64,000 nt of DNA from Halomonas sp. (lineage in GTDB: Bacteria; Pseudomonadota; Gammaproteobacteria; Pseudomonadales; Halomonadaceae), in the NCBI RefSeq assembly GCF_017983445.1, contig NZ_JAGOBJ010000010.1:1-64000 (forward strand). Reading direction: 5' to 3'. Positions 57,458 through 64,000 of the stretch are shown here, piece after piece (within the stretch, counting starts at the first letter, position 1; every line of letters begins with the position of its first letter). The notes under the pieces are model-generated. The model saw nothing but the letters and a program-made list of their open reading frames with translations. It did no database searches and had not been told where the DNA came from. A program made the position numbers and the translations under genes.

Positions 57458-58459
57458 ATGAAAGAGAGCTTAAAAGAGAACTTGAAAGAGAACTTGAAAG
57501 AGAACTTAAAAGAGAGCCTGGACGTATACGACTACTGGGCCTACGACCAGCGCCCCAGGATCGAGTGGCCGGGCGGCGCCAAGGTGGCCTTCTGGGTCGC
57601 GCCCAATATCGAGTATTACGAACTCGACCCGCCCCAGAACCCCAGCCGCAAACCTTGGCCCCACCCACACCCTGCGGTACCAGGCTACAGCATCCGTGAT
57701 TACGGCAACCGGGTGGGCCACCAGCGCCAGATGGCACTGTTGGACAAGTACGGCATTCGCGGATCGATATCGCTGTCGACGGCGCTGTGCGAGCACCATC
57801 CCGAAATTATCGACATGTGCCGCGAGCGCAACTGGGAGTTCTTCAGCCACGGCATCTACAACACGCGCTACACCTACGGCTTAAGTGAAGCGCAAGAGCG
57901 GGCGATGATCCGCGACAGCATGGAAACCATTCACCGCCATACGGGGCAAGCCTGCGCGGGCTATCTGGCGCCTGCGCTCTCCCACTCTGAGCGCACGCTG
58001 GATCTGTTTGCCGAGGTGGGCGAAGAACTGTTTGGCGCCAACGGCGGGCTTTATACCTGCGACCTGTTCCACGACGACCAGCCCACGCCCGTCAGGGTGC
58101 GCTCCGGCAAGCGGTTTATCTCCATGCCCTACTCGCTGGAAATGAACGACACCATCGTGTATGCGGTAAATAAGGTGGAGCCGCGCCAGTATTCGACCAT
58201 GTTAAAACGCCACTTTGACCGCCTGTATCTGGAAGGGGCCGAGTCCGGCACGGTGATGTGCATTCCCACCCACAATTATCAGGTGAGCTGCCCGCACCGC
58301 ATAAAGGCCTTCGAAGAGGCGCTTGAGTACATTACCGGCCATCCGGATGTCTGGGTCGCCACAGGGCGTGAAATTGCCGACTACTACATGACCCATTATT
58401 ACGACGGTGCGCTCGACAGCATGGCAGCCCAGGCCGTCACCGCAGGCAGGGAGAGATAA
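57458..58459 (+). CDS. Polysaccharide deacetylase family hydrolase (PuuE/allantoinase/imidase type), first copy
   Basis: 333 residues from the ATG at 57458, preceded by GAGGAGCC. The first 20 residues are a repetitive lysine/glutamate helix made of LKEN/LKES units. The barrel starts at VAFWVAPNIEYYELDPP; YSIRDYGNRVGHQRQMALLDKYGIRG, FFSHGIYNTRYTYG and GYLAPALSHSERTLDLFAEVG follow. The NodB TFDDG motif of true sugar deacetylases is not seen. PuuE-type allantoinase and cyclic imide hydrolase belong to this branch. Paralogous to the next gene. Confidence 0.82.
   Translation: MKESLKENLKENLKENLKESLDVYDYWAYDQRPRIEWPGGAKVAFWVAPNIEYYELDPPQNPSRKPWPHPHPAVPGYSIRDYGNRVGHQRQMALLDKYGIRGSISLSTALCEHHPEIIDMCRERNWEFFSHGIYNTRYTYGLSEAQERAMIRDSMETIHRHTGQACAGYLAPALSHSERTLDLFAEVGEELFGANGGLYTCDLFHDDQPTPVRVRSGKRFISMPYSLEMNDTIVYAVNKVEPRQYSTMLKRHFDRLYLEGAESGTVMCIPTHNYQVSCPHRIKAFEEALEYITGHPDVWVATGREIADYYMTHYYDGALDSMAAQAVTAGRER
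57470..57517 (+). repeat. In-frame 12-bp tandem repeat encoding LKEN units
   Basis: Four units (TTAAAAGAGAAC type) encode LKEN-LKEN-LKEN-LKES directly after the start MKES. Units differ only at third codon positions and the last Asn/Ser codon. Confidence 0.85.
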
Positions 58460-58463
58460 CGCC

Positions 58464-59396
58464 ATGGCGCTTAACGATGACTACCTCGACTACCCGCTGC
58501 GCCGCCACGGCTACGACCATAAGCGTTTTGAGTGGTCGATGCTGAGCGAACGCCCACCCATTACCTGGCCGGAAGGCAAGACTCTGGCGGTATGGATCAA
58601 TATTTCACTCCAGCTCTATCCGCTTAACCAGCGCGGCGAGCCGTTCAAGGTGCCTAACGGCATGACCATGCCCTACCCGGACCTGCGCCACTTCTCGCTG
58701 CGCGATTACGGCAACCGGGTGGGCATCTATCGGGTACTCAAGGCACTGGCGGCACACAATATTACCCCTACCTTTGCGATCAACGCGCAGTTGGCGGAGC
58801 AGACGCCTTACCTGGTTCAGCGCTTGAAAGAGCATGGCGGCGAATTTATTGCCCACGGCTGGAACATGGACCACCTGCACTACGGCGGCCAGCCCCTCGA
58901 AGAAGAGGCCGAGCTGGTCAAACGCTCGGTGGACACCCTGCGCCGCGTGACCGGCCAGCCCGTTCGCGGCTGGCTTAGCCCTGCCAAGCATCAGAGTTTC
59001 AACACGCTGGATCTTCTGGCCGAGAACGGTATCGAGTACTGCGCCGATTGGGTCAACGACGACATGCCCTATGCGTGTCATACCCAGACGGGCAGCCTCA
59101 CCATGATGCCGCTGGCGACTGAAATCGAAGACCAGTTCGTGATGAGCCAGAACCTGCACTCGGAAGATTCGTGGGTAACGCAGGTAAAAGACGCCTTCGA
59201 TTTTGTGTTGGAAGAGTCTCGCGAGCACGGTGGACGCCTGTTTGCATTGAATCTGCACCCTTGGCTTGTGGGCCAGCCTCACCGCATTGCCTGCCTGGAA
59301 GAAGTGCTGGCGCATATCAGCGGGCATAACGAAGTGTGGCAGGCTCCGGCAGGTGAGATTCTCGATGCGTTTAGTGCGGCAACGGAGCAAGCATAA
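58464..59396 (+). CDS. Polysaccharide deacetylase family hydrolase, second copy
   Basis: 310 residues from the ATG at 58464 with GGGAGAG upstream; the frame is open into the previous gene but lacks a start signal there. Same layout as the first copy without the repetitive N-terminus: LAVWINISLQLYPL, HFSLRDYGNRVGIYRVLKAL, EFIAHGWNMDHLHYG, GWLSPAKHQSFNTLDLLAENG, NLHPWLVGQPHRI. Histidines in AHGWNMDH and NLHPW are likely metal ligands. The two may form a heteromer or act on successive substrates. Confidence 0.82.
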   Translation: MALNDDYLDYPLRRHGYDHKRFEWSMLSERPPITWPEGKTLAVWINISLQLYPLNQRGEPFKVPNGMTMPYPDLRHFSLRDYGNRVGIYRVLKALAAHNITPTFAINAQLAEQTPYLVQRLKEHGGEFIAHGWNMDHLHYGGQPLEEEAELVKRSVDTLRRVTGQPVRGWLSPAKHQSFNTLDLLAENGIEYCADWVNDDMPYACHTQTGSLTMMPLATEIEDQFVMSQNLHSEDSWVTQVKDAFDFVLEESREHGGRLFALNLHPWLVGQPHRIACLEEVLAHISGHNEVWQAPAGEILDAFSAATEQA

Positions 59397-60820
59397 TGGC
59401 TATCGTCCCCTACACTGAGCACCATGTATTTGACGCGCATGTGCCGCTTTTAATCATTGGCGCCGGTGCCTGCGGTTTGGTGGCAGCACTGGCCGCGCAT
59501 GAGGCGGGGGTTGAACTAGCCGTGCTTGAGCGCGATGCGCTGCCCCGCGGCAGTACGGCGATGTCATCGGGTTTCATTCCGGCCGCCAATACGCGGTTTC
59601 AAAAAGCGCTTGGCGTCAACGACACGCCCGCCGACATGGCCGAAGATATTCAGCATAAAAACGGTTATGAAGCCGACCCCGCCATCGTTGACCTGCTGGC
59701 GACGTCGTCAGGCCCTGTGATCGAGTGGCTGGCGGACCAGTATAAGTTGCCCTTTGAACTGGTGGAGGGCTTCTTATACCCAGGCCATACCCATCTGCGC
59801 ATGCATGCCACTCCCAGGCGTACGGGGGAGGAGCTGATGGGCGCCCTGTTAAGCGCCGCTGAAACGGCAGGTATCGATATTCTTACCCAGGCCCGGGTGG
59901 TAGACCTTCACGTGGACGCTGCCCAGCGGGTGCGCGGCGTGACGCTCGAACGCCCGGACGGCAGTCGCGAAAACATCAGCTGCGAAGCACTGATACTGGC
60001 GTGTAACGGCTATGGAGGTAACCCCGAACTGGTGGAACGCTATATTCCCTCGCTCAAACATGCGCTTTATTATGGCCATGAGGGCAACCAGGGCGATGCT
60101 CTGTTATGGGGTCAGGCGATGGGTGCCAGCACTAGGGATCTGGCCGCCTGCCAGGGGCATGGTTCTCTCGCCACGCCCCATCAAACCCTGATCAGTTGGG
60201 CGGTGATGATGCAAGGGGGCGTTCAGGTTAACGTGCAGGGCGCGCGATTTTCCAATGAACACGGCGGCTATTCAGAACAAGCCGCCAGGGTGCTGGCCCA
60301 GCCTGACAAAATTGCCTGGAACCTCTTTGACGAGCGTATTCACCAGTCGGTACTGGCGTTTGAAGACTATCGCAACGCGTTCGATGCCGGCGCCGTACGC
60401 CGTTTCGAAAACCTGGAAACGATGGCCGCTGGCCTGAACCTGCCGCTTGACACACTGCAAAGCACGTTTGCCGAGATGCACCAACTGGTCCAGGATCAAA
60501 AAGCCGACCCGTTTGGGCGCGCCTTTGATCCAGCCAGCCTGTTGAAGCCGCCCTACTACGCCATTCGCGTAACGGGTGCCTTGTTTCATACCCAGGGCGG
60601 ACTTGAGATCAATGTGCAGGCACGCGTACTCGATCAACAGGGCCAGGTGCTGCCCAATCTGTTTGCAGCGGGCGGGGCGGCGCGCGGTGTGTCAGGCTCC
60701 AACGATAGCGGCTACCTTTCCGGTAATGGTTTACTCAGCGCGGTCGTGCTGGGGGCGGTCGCCGGTAAACATGCCGCTGAGCTGCTTCGCTTGAAACTTC
60801 ACTCGGCGGTGCTGCCCTGA
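59396..60820 (+). CDS. FAD-binding dehydrogenase of the fumarate reductase/ketosteroid dehydrogenase family
   Basis: 474 residues. Dinucleotide motif LLIIGAGACGLVAALAAHEAG near 18, FAD_binding_2 blocks RGSTAMSSGFIPAANTRFQ near 50 and the C-terminal FAAGGAARGVSGSNDSGYLSGNGLLSA near 425. No signal peptide, heme or cytochrome domain, so a cytosolic flavoprotein. The family removes or adds hydrogens across C-C bonds next to carbonyls; in this operon a desaturation to an unsaturated acid or imide is plausible. Starts on the last base of the preceding stop (TAATG). Confidence 0.85.
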   Translation: MAIVPYTEHHVFDAHVPLLIIGAGACGLVAALAAHEAGVELAVLERDALPRGSTAMSSGFIPAANTRFQKALGVNDTPADMAEDIQHKNGYEADPAIVDLLATSSGPVIEWLADQYKLPFELVEGFLYPGHTHLRMHATPRRTGEELMGALLSAAETAGIDILTQARVVDLHVDAAQRVRGVTLERPDGSRENISCEALILACNGYGGNPELVERYIPSLKHALYYGHEGNQGDALLWGQAMGASTRDLAACQGHGSLATPHQTLISWAVMMQGGVQVNVQGARFSNEHGGYSEQAARVLAQPDKIAWNLFDERIHQSVLAFEDYRNAFDAGAVRRFENLETMAAGLNLPLDTLQSTFAEMHQLVQDQKADPFGRAFDPASLLKPPYYAIRVTGALFHTQGGLEINVQARVLDQQGQVLPNLFAAGGAARGVSGSNDSGYLSGNGLLSAVVLGAVAGKHAAELLRLKLHSAVLP

Positions 60821-60852
60821 CCCCAGTCATATTATCAGGGCAGCAAACACAA

Positions 60853-60879
60853 ACCGGGGTGCCTATCAGGCACCCCGGT
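60853..60879. terminator. Strong hairpin between convergent genes
   Basis: Perfect 12-bp stem ACCGGGGTGCCT / AGGCACCCCGGT, 3-nt loop. T-rich but interrupted sequence on both sides; probable shared terminator. Confidence 0.75.
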
Positions 60880-60904
60880 CGTCGTTCTACTGAAAGCATG
60901 CTAT

Positions 60905-61963
60905 TTAAGGAATAATGCGTTCTGCGCGCAAGCGGGTAAACAGATCGAAAAACGCGCCGCGGGTTTCGCGGAAGTGGTCAAAGCCGTAATCGCGGGACTT
61001 GGTCACATCGTTGACGCACTCAAGCTCACGGCCAAGGTCGGCATCGGAGTGCCACCAGGAAGCCAACTTGGTGACATCGGCTTCAACAAGGTCATGCTTT
61101 TCAGCGATGTCGGCCCAGATCGGCGCGCTATCGGCCATTTGCGTTTCCAGCGGCAGCGGCGTTTCTGGGCAGTCGGCAACTTCCAGCTCAAAGAACTCGC
61201 CAATTTCACGCCACATCCGGCGCCAGCGGAAAACGTCACCGTTAACGGTATTGAACGCTTCGTTATGCGCGCCTGGCGTTGTCGCTGCCCACTCCAGTTG
61301 ACGCGCCAGCACCAGTGCATCGGTCAGGTCGGTCAACGCATTCCATTGAGTCTGCGAACCTGGGAAGGTAAATGGCTTGCCGGTTGCCTTGCAGATGGAA
61401 GCATAAACTGCCAGCGTTACGCCCATGTTCATGGCGTTACCCAGGGCATAGCCGATCACGGTATGCGGGCGGTGCACGTTCCAGCTGAAACCATCGCGTT
61501 CGGCGGCGGCGAACATGGTGTCTTCCAAGGCGTAGTAGAAGTTCTCACCCGGCACGCGCGGCGCGGATTCACGAAACGGTGTTTCGGTCTTGCCGCTGCC
61601 ATAGCTCTCAAAAGAGCCCAGGTACTGCTTGGTGCCGGTTACCAGCGAAACATGCTTGATTTTTGCGCCCTGCAAAGCATCCAGCGTGTTCTGCATCATC
61701 GCACCGTTGGCCTCAACGTTAGCCTTTTCGCTATCACGCTTGATCCAGGTGCAGTAAAACACGTGTGTGATAGGTAAATCGGCCAAGGCCTTCTCGGTGG
61801 CTTCACGATCCAGCAGATCAGCGGCAACAGGGATAATGCCGGTCTGGGTAGTGGGGCGGCGTGATAAACCATAAACGGTCCAGCCGCTGGCATTGAGATA
61901 GCTTGCCAGGTTACCGCCGGTAATACCGGTCGCGCCTACTACAAGAGCATTGCCTTTACGCAT
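60905..61963 (-). CDS. PRISE-type short-chain dehydrogenase/reductase
   Basis: 352 residues from the ATG at 61963, with AAGGAGTC upstream. Atypical SDR related to plant progesterone 5-beta-reductase and iridoid synthase, NAD(P)H-dependent 1,4-enone reductases. LVVGATGITGGNLASYL binds the cofactor. PRISE signatures: HVSLVTGTKQYLGSFESYG with the lysine (near 110), and ENFYYALEDTMF with the tyrosine (near 148). FNTVNGDVFRWRRMW near 235 is also typical. Divergent LysR regulator next door. Confidence 0.88.
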   Translation of the reverse strand: MRKGNALVVGATGITGGNLASYLNASGWTVYGLSRRPTTQTGIIPVAADLLDREATEKALADLPITHVFYCTWIKRDSEKANVEANGAMMQNTLDALQGAKIKHVSLVTGTKQYLGSFESYGSGKTETPFRESAPRVPGENFYYALEDTMFAAAERDGFSWNVHRPHTVIGYALGNAMNMGVTLAVYASICKATGKPFTFPGSQTQWNALTDLTDALVLARQLEWAATTPGAHNEAFNTVNGDVFRWRRMWREIGEFFELEVADCPETPLPLETQMADSAPIWADIAEKHDLVEADVTKLASWWHSDADLGRELECVNDVTKSRDYGFDHFRETRGAFFDLFTRLRAERIIP

Positions 61964-62016
61964 TATCGACTCCTTATCCAAACGAGATAACCCGCTGCAT
62001 TCAACATTGCTTTGAA

Positions 62017-62066
62017 AGAGTTAGCTCTGAGAAAAACTCTGAAACGACAAACGCTGTGTTCGTTTC
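62017..62066. promoter_or_regulatory. Two inverted repeats in the SDR/LysR intergenic gap
   Basis: AGAGTT-N12-AACTCT (62017-62040) and GAAACGA-N12-TCGTTTC (62041-62066) lie back to back, both with 12-bp spacers. Candidate LysR-type binding sites between divergent genes. Confidence 0.4.
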
Positions 62067-62147
62067 GGTTATGGCTTATTCTGGATAGCTATCAGAGTTG
62101 CTACAATTGGAAAAATCGCAAATCTTTATTGCTTAAGGCGCAACTCA

Positions 62148-63098
62148 ATGGATCTCAATGCATTACGCGTTTTTGAGCGTGTTGCCGCGACCGGCAGTTT
62201 TACCGCCACAGCGCGCCATTTCCATCGCGCGGTGTCGTCCGTCTCACGCCAGATTGCGTCTCTGGAGGAGTCATTGGGCCAGCAGTTGCTCTACCGGCAC
62301 ACGCGGGCGGTGACCCTGACCGAGGCGGGCCTGCGCTATTATCAGGACGTGCGCGAGATTCTGGAACAGCTCGATCTGGCGACCGAAGCGCTAACGGCGC
62401 CTGATGCCGAGCCTTCCGGCGTGCTGCGCTTAAACGCGCCGGTCGCTTTCGGCCAGCGGCAAATCATGCCGATTCTGCACTCATTTCAGCAGCGCTACCC
62501 GGCCATCAAGGTCGAGCTGATGTTGACCGATCAATTGACCGACCCGGTACGCGAGGGCATCGATATCACGTTTCGCGTTGGTGAACTGGCCGACACCACG
62601 CTGGTAGCACGCCGCCTGGCACCCATGAATTACGTGGTGGCCGCCGCGCCGAGCTATTTAAAGCATGCAGGCACGCCGAATACGCCCGATGACCTGGGCC
62701 AGCACAGCTGCTTGCTGTACCAGGGCGAGATGGGCCGCCAGCGCTGGTACTTTCACCACGCCGAGCAGCCACAACCCATTACCTGTAAGGTCGATGGCCC
62801 CCTGTATAGCAACGATGCCGAGAGCCTGGTGCAAGCGGCGCTCATGGGTCAGGGCTTCGTCATGTTTCCTACCTGGTTAATCGCCGATGAGTTGGCTGCA
62901 AAGAAACTGCTGCCGGTACTTGAGGCATGGCGCTGCGAGGTTGCCCCCGGCAAGCGCGATATTCATGTGCTGTATACCCAGCGGCGCCTGCATACACGCA
63001 AGGTAAGCGCTTTTCTGGATCATCTGTTCGAAATAGTCGGGCCAACCCCCACATGGGATAACTGGCGTGAAAAACGCCTGCCCGGTGACTGTATCTAG
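62148..63098 (+). CDS. LysR-type transcriptional regulator
   Basis: 316 residues. Winged helix at 1-60 (ALRVFERVAATGSFTATARHFHRAVSSVSRQIASLEE), then a substrate-binding domain with GVLRLNAPVAFGQRQIMPIL and GIDITFRVGEL, of the CrgA/AaeR-like subgroup. Divergent from the PRISE SDR with 184 bp between starts, the usual layout for a LysR and its target. Confidence 0.93.
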   Translation: MDLNALRVFERVAATGSFTATARHFHRAVSSVSRQIASLEESLGQQLLYRHTRAVTLTEAGLRYYQDVREILEQLDLATEALTAPDAEPSGVLRLNAPVAFGQRQIMPILHSFQQRYPAIKVELMLTDQLTDPVREGIDITFRVGELADTTLVARRLAPMNYVVAAAPSYLKHAGTPNTPDDLGQHSCLLYQGEMGRQRWYFHHAEQPQPITCKVDGPLYSNDAESLVQAALMGQGFVMFPTWLIADELAAKKLLPVLEAWRCEVAPGKRDIHVLYTQRRLHTRKVSAFLDHLFEIVGPTPTWDNWREKRLPGDCI

Positions 63099-63116
63099 AG
63101 ACCGTACCTAGAGGGC

Positions 63117-63193
63117 CGCGCTTAGGAGCAGCACTTAAAAACAGCACTTAGGAACAGCACTTAGAAACGCACTTAAAAACAGCACTGAGCTTC
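63117..63193. repeat. 13-bp tandem repeat, six copies
   Basis: Consensus AGCACTTARRAAC. Units begin at 63117 (diverged), 63130, 63143, 63156, 63169 (12 bp) and 63181 (diverged). It starts 18 bp beyond the LysR stop and fills much of the gap to the next gene. Confidence 0.85.
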
Positions 63194-63282
63194 GAACCAG
63201 GCAATCACTCGCTTTTTTGCCGAATAGCTAATTTAGTTTTTTATCTATATAACTACGCCACCCCTTTACGCGAGCGCCATTG

Positions 63283-64000
63283 ATGTTTCACTTCGTCGTT
63301 GCCATACCCTGCCTGATTGTGATCGCCCGCTACCTTGCGCCGCTACGCTGGCCTCTCTGGATCAAGATTTTACTCAGTGCCTTGCTGCTACTCGTTTCAC
63401 AGCACCACCTGCTGACGTATCTGGCTTTCGGCAGCATGTTTTCTCCCGAGGTGCCAAGGAGTATGGTGCTGGCCATTAATTGGCTGTTCGGCACCTTACT
63501 TTTGCTCGCCGTGCTACAGCTAGTCGTTGATCTGGCGACGGCCCTATTGATGGTGATAAAGAGACGTCGGCTCGCGATTCCTGTCTTTTTACGTTACGCC
63601 ATCGGGGTGGTCGCACTGGGAACTGCGGCCTTTGCGGTCAACCAAGCGGCGCGTGTACCGCCCATGAAAGAAGTCGAGGTGGCCATTAACGGGCTTCCCA
63701 CCCAGTTTGACGGGTATCAAATTATCCACTTAACCGACCTGCATATCAGTCGGTTATTCGAGGCGCCCTGGGTTGAAGCAGTGGTCGCCAAAACCAACGC
63801 CTTGGCACCTGACCTGATCGTGATTACCGGCGACCTGATCGACGGGGACCTTGAAGCCCGGCGCGCCGACGTGGCACCGCTTCAATCGCTTTCAGCGCCT
63901 GACGGCGTTTACGCAAGCCCCGGCAATCACGAGTACTACTTTGGTTACGAGCAGTGGATGGCGCATTACCAATCATTAGGGTTGCAGACGCTTGCCAACC
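63283..64000 (+). CDS. Membrane metallophosphoesterase, cut by the right edge
   Basis: 239 codons visible with no stop. Three to four hydrophobic segments in the first 120 residues (VVAIPCLIVIARYLAP; ILLSALLLLVSQ; LLLLAVLQLVVDLATALLMV; YAIGVVALGTAAFAV) precede a calcineurin-like domain. Metal motifs HLTDLHIS (near 148), VITGDLIDGD (near 186) and SPGNHEYYFG (near 210) are seen. YaeI/YkuE-type enzymes of this architecture hydrolyse phosphodiesters such as UDP-sugar lipids, but the substrate here is unknown. Confidence 0.88.
   Translation, partial: MFHFVVAIPCLIVIARYLAPLRWPLWIKILLSALLLLVSQHHLLTYLAFGSMFSPEVPRSMVLAINWLFGTLLLLAVLQLVVDLATALLMVIKRRRLAIPVFLRYAIGVVALGTAAFAVNQAARVPPMKEVEVAINGLPTQFDGYQIIHLTDLHISRLFEAPWVEAVVAKTNALAPDLIVITGDLIDGDLEARRADVAPLQSLSAPDGVYASPGNHEYYFGYEQWMAHYQSLGLQTLAN

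Overview
The window looks like a chromosomal segment of a halophilic gammaproteobacterium of the Halomonadaceae (Halomonas/Vreelandella type). The basis is gene order: queA-tgt-yajC-secDF, suhB, trmJ-cysE-iscR-iscS-iscA-ndk-rlmN-pilW-rodZ-ispG-hisS-yfgM-bamB-der is the Pseudomonas/Halomonas backbone, trkA and a trkH-type K+ transporter follow def-fmt-rsmB, base composition is moderately GC-rich, and the encoded proteins are acidic. I see no rRNA, CRISPR array, IS element, prophage or integrase. One tRNA gene, tRNA-Leu(CAA), is present.

Layout. Positions 1-1230: edge of a minus-strand gene, a RidA-family protein and an ExoD-like membrane protein. 1452-1621: tRNA-Leu with a clear promoter and terminator. 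1696-7300: tRNA queuosine genes and the YajC-SecD-SecF translocon accessory. 7428-12921: a suhB whose metal-binding residues are mostly lost, trmJ, cysE, and a reduced isc cluster (iscR-iscS-iscA, without iscU, hscAB or fdx), then ndk. 13007-21845: rlmN, pilW, rodZ, ispG, hisS, yfgM, bamB and der, many overlapping by a few bases. 22120-29369: envelope and housekeeping genes (lipoprotein, M48 protease, aroE, hemF, an MpaB-like oxygenase, tsaC, dprA and a LysM-less relative of the dprA-linked protein). 29497-32790: def, fmt, rsmB, dodecin. 32990-42328: trkA, trkH, a TraB-family protein, an EamA permease, tapT, bioB, a sirtuin lacking most zinc cysteines, and an ethanolamine permease with eutBC upstream (to 44669). 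44906-48824: small DUF2805 protein, a Zur-type zinc GTPase metallochaperone, and a divergent PepSY/DUF2946 pair.

The accessory part is 48946-60820. A GntR/UTRA regulator sits in one minus-strand series with LeuC-like and LeuD-like dehydratase subunits and a three-part TRAP transporter. Divergent from it is a six-gene plus-strand operon: NTF2-like protein, isocitrate lyase/PEP mutase-family lyase, isochorismatase-family amidase, two tandem polysaccharide-deacetylase-family hydrolases and a fumarate-reductase-like flavoprotein. The same palindrome, TGTATTA-N4-TAATACA, lies both in front of leuC and in the gntR/NTF2 intergenic gap, so the two arms look like one regulon. My reading, which is inference, is a catabolic route that takes up an acid, opens and de-amidates a cyclic imide or half-amide, hydrates a substituted maleate and splits the resulting substituted malate, by analogy with the dimethylmaleate hydratase/dimethylmalate lyase pair of nicotinate fermentation. 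After this come a PRISE-type SDR with a divergent LysR regulator, and a metallophosphoesterase cut off by the right edge.

A second, genome-scale pattern is the number of short tandem duplications (12-20 bp units) at gene ends and in intergenic gaps: 6301, 14293, 21904, 32859, 55733, 57470 (in frame) and 63117. Two of them begin at or across a stop codon (secD and the NTF2-like gene); one duplicates a ribosome binding site plus start codon.
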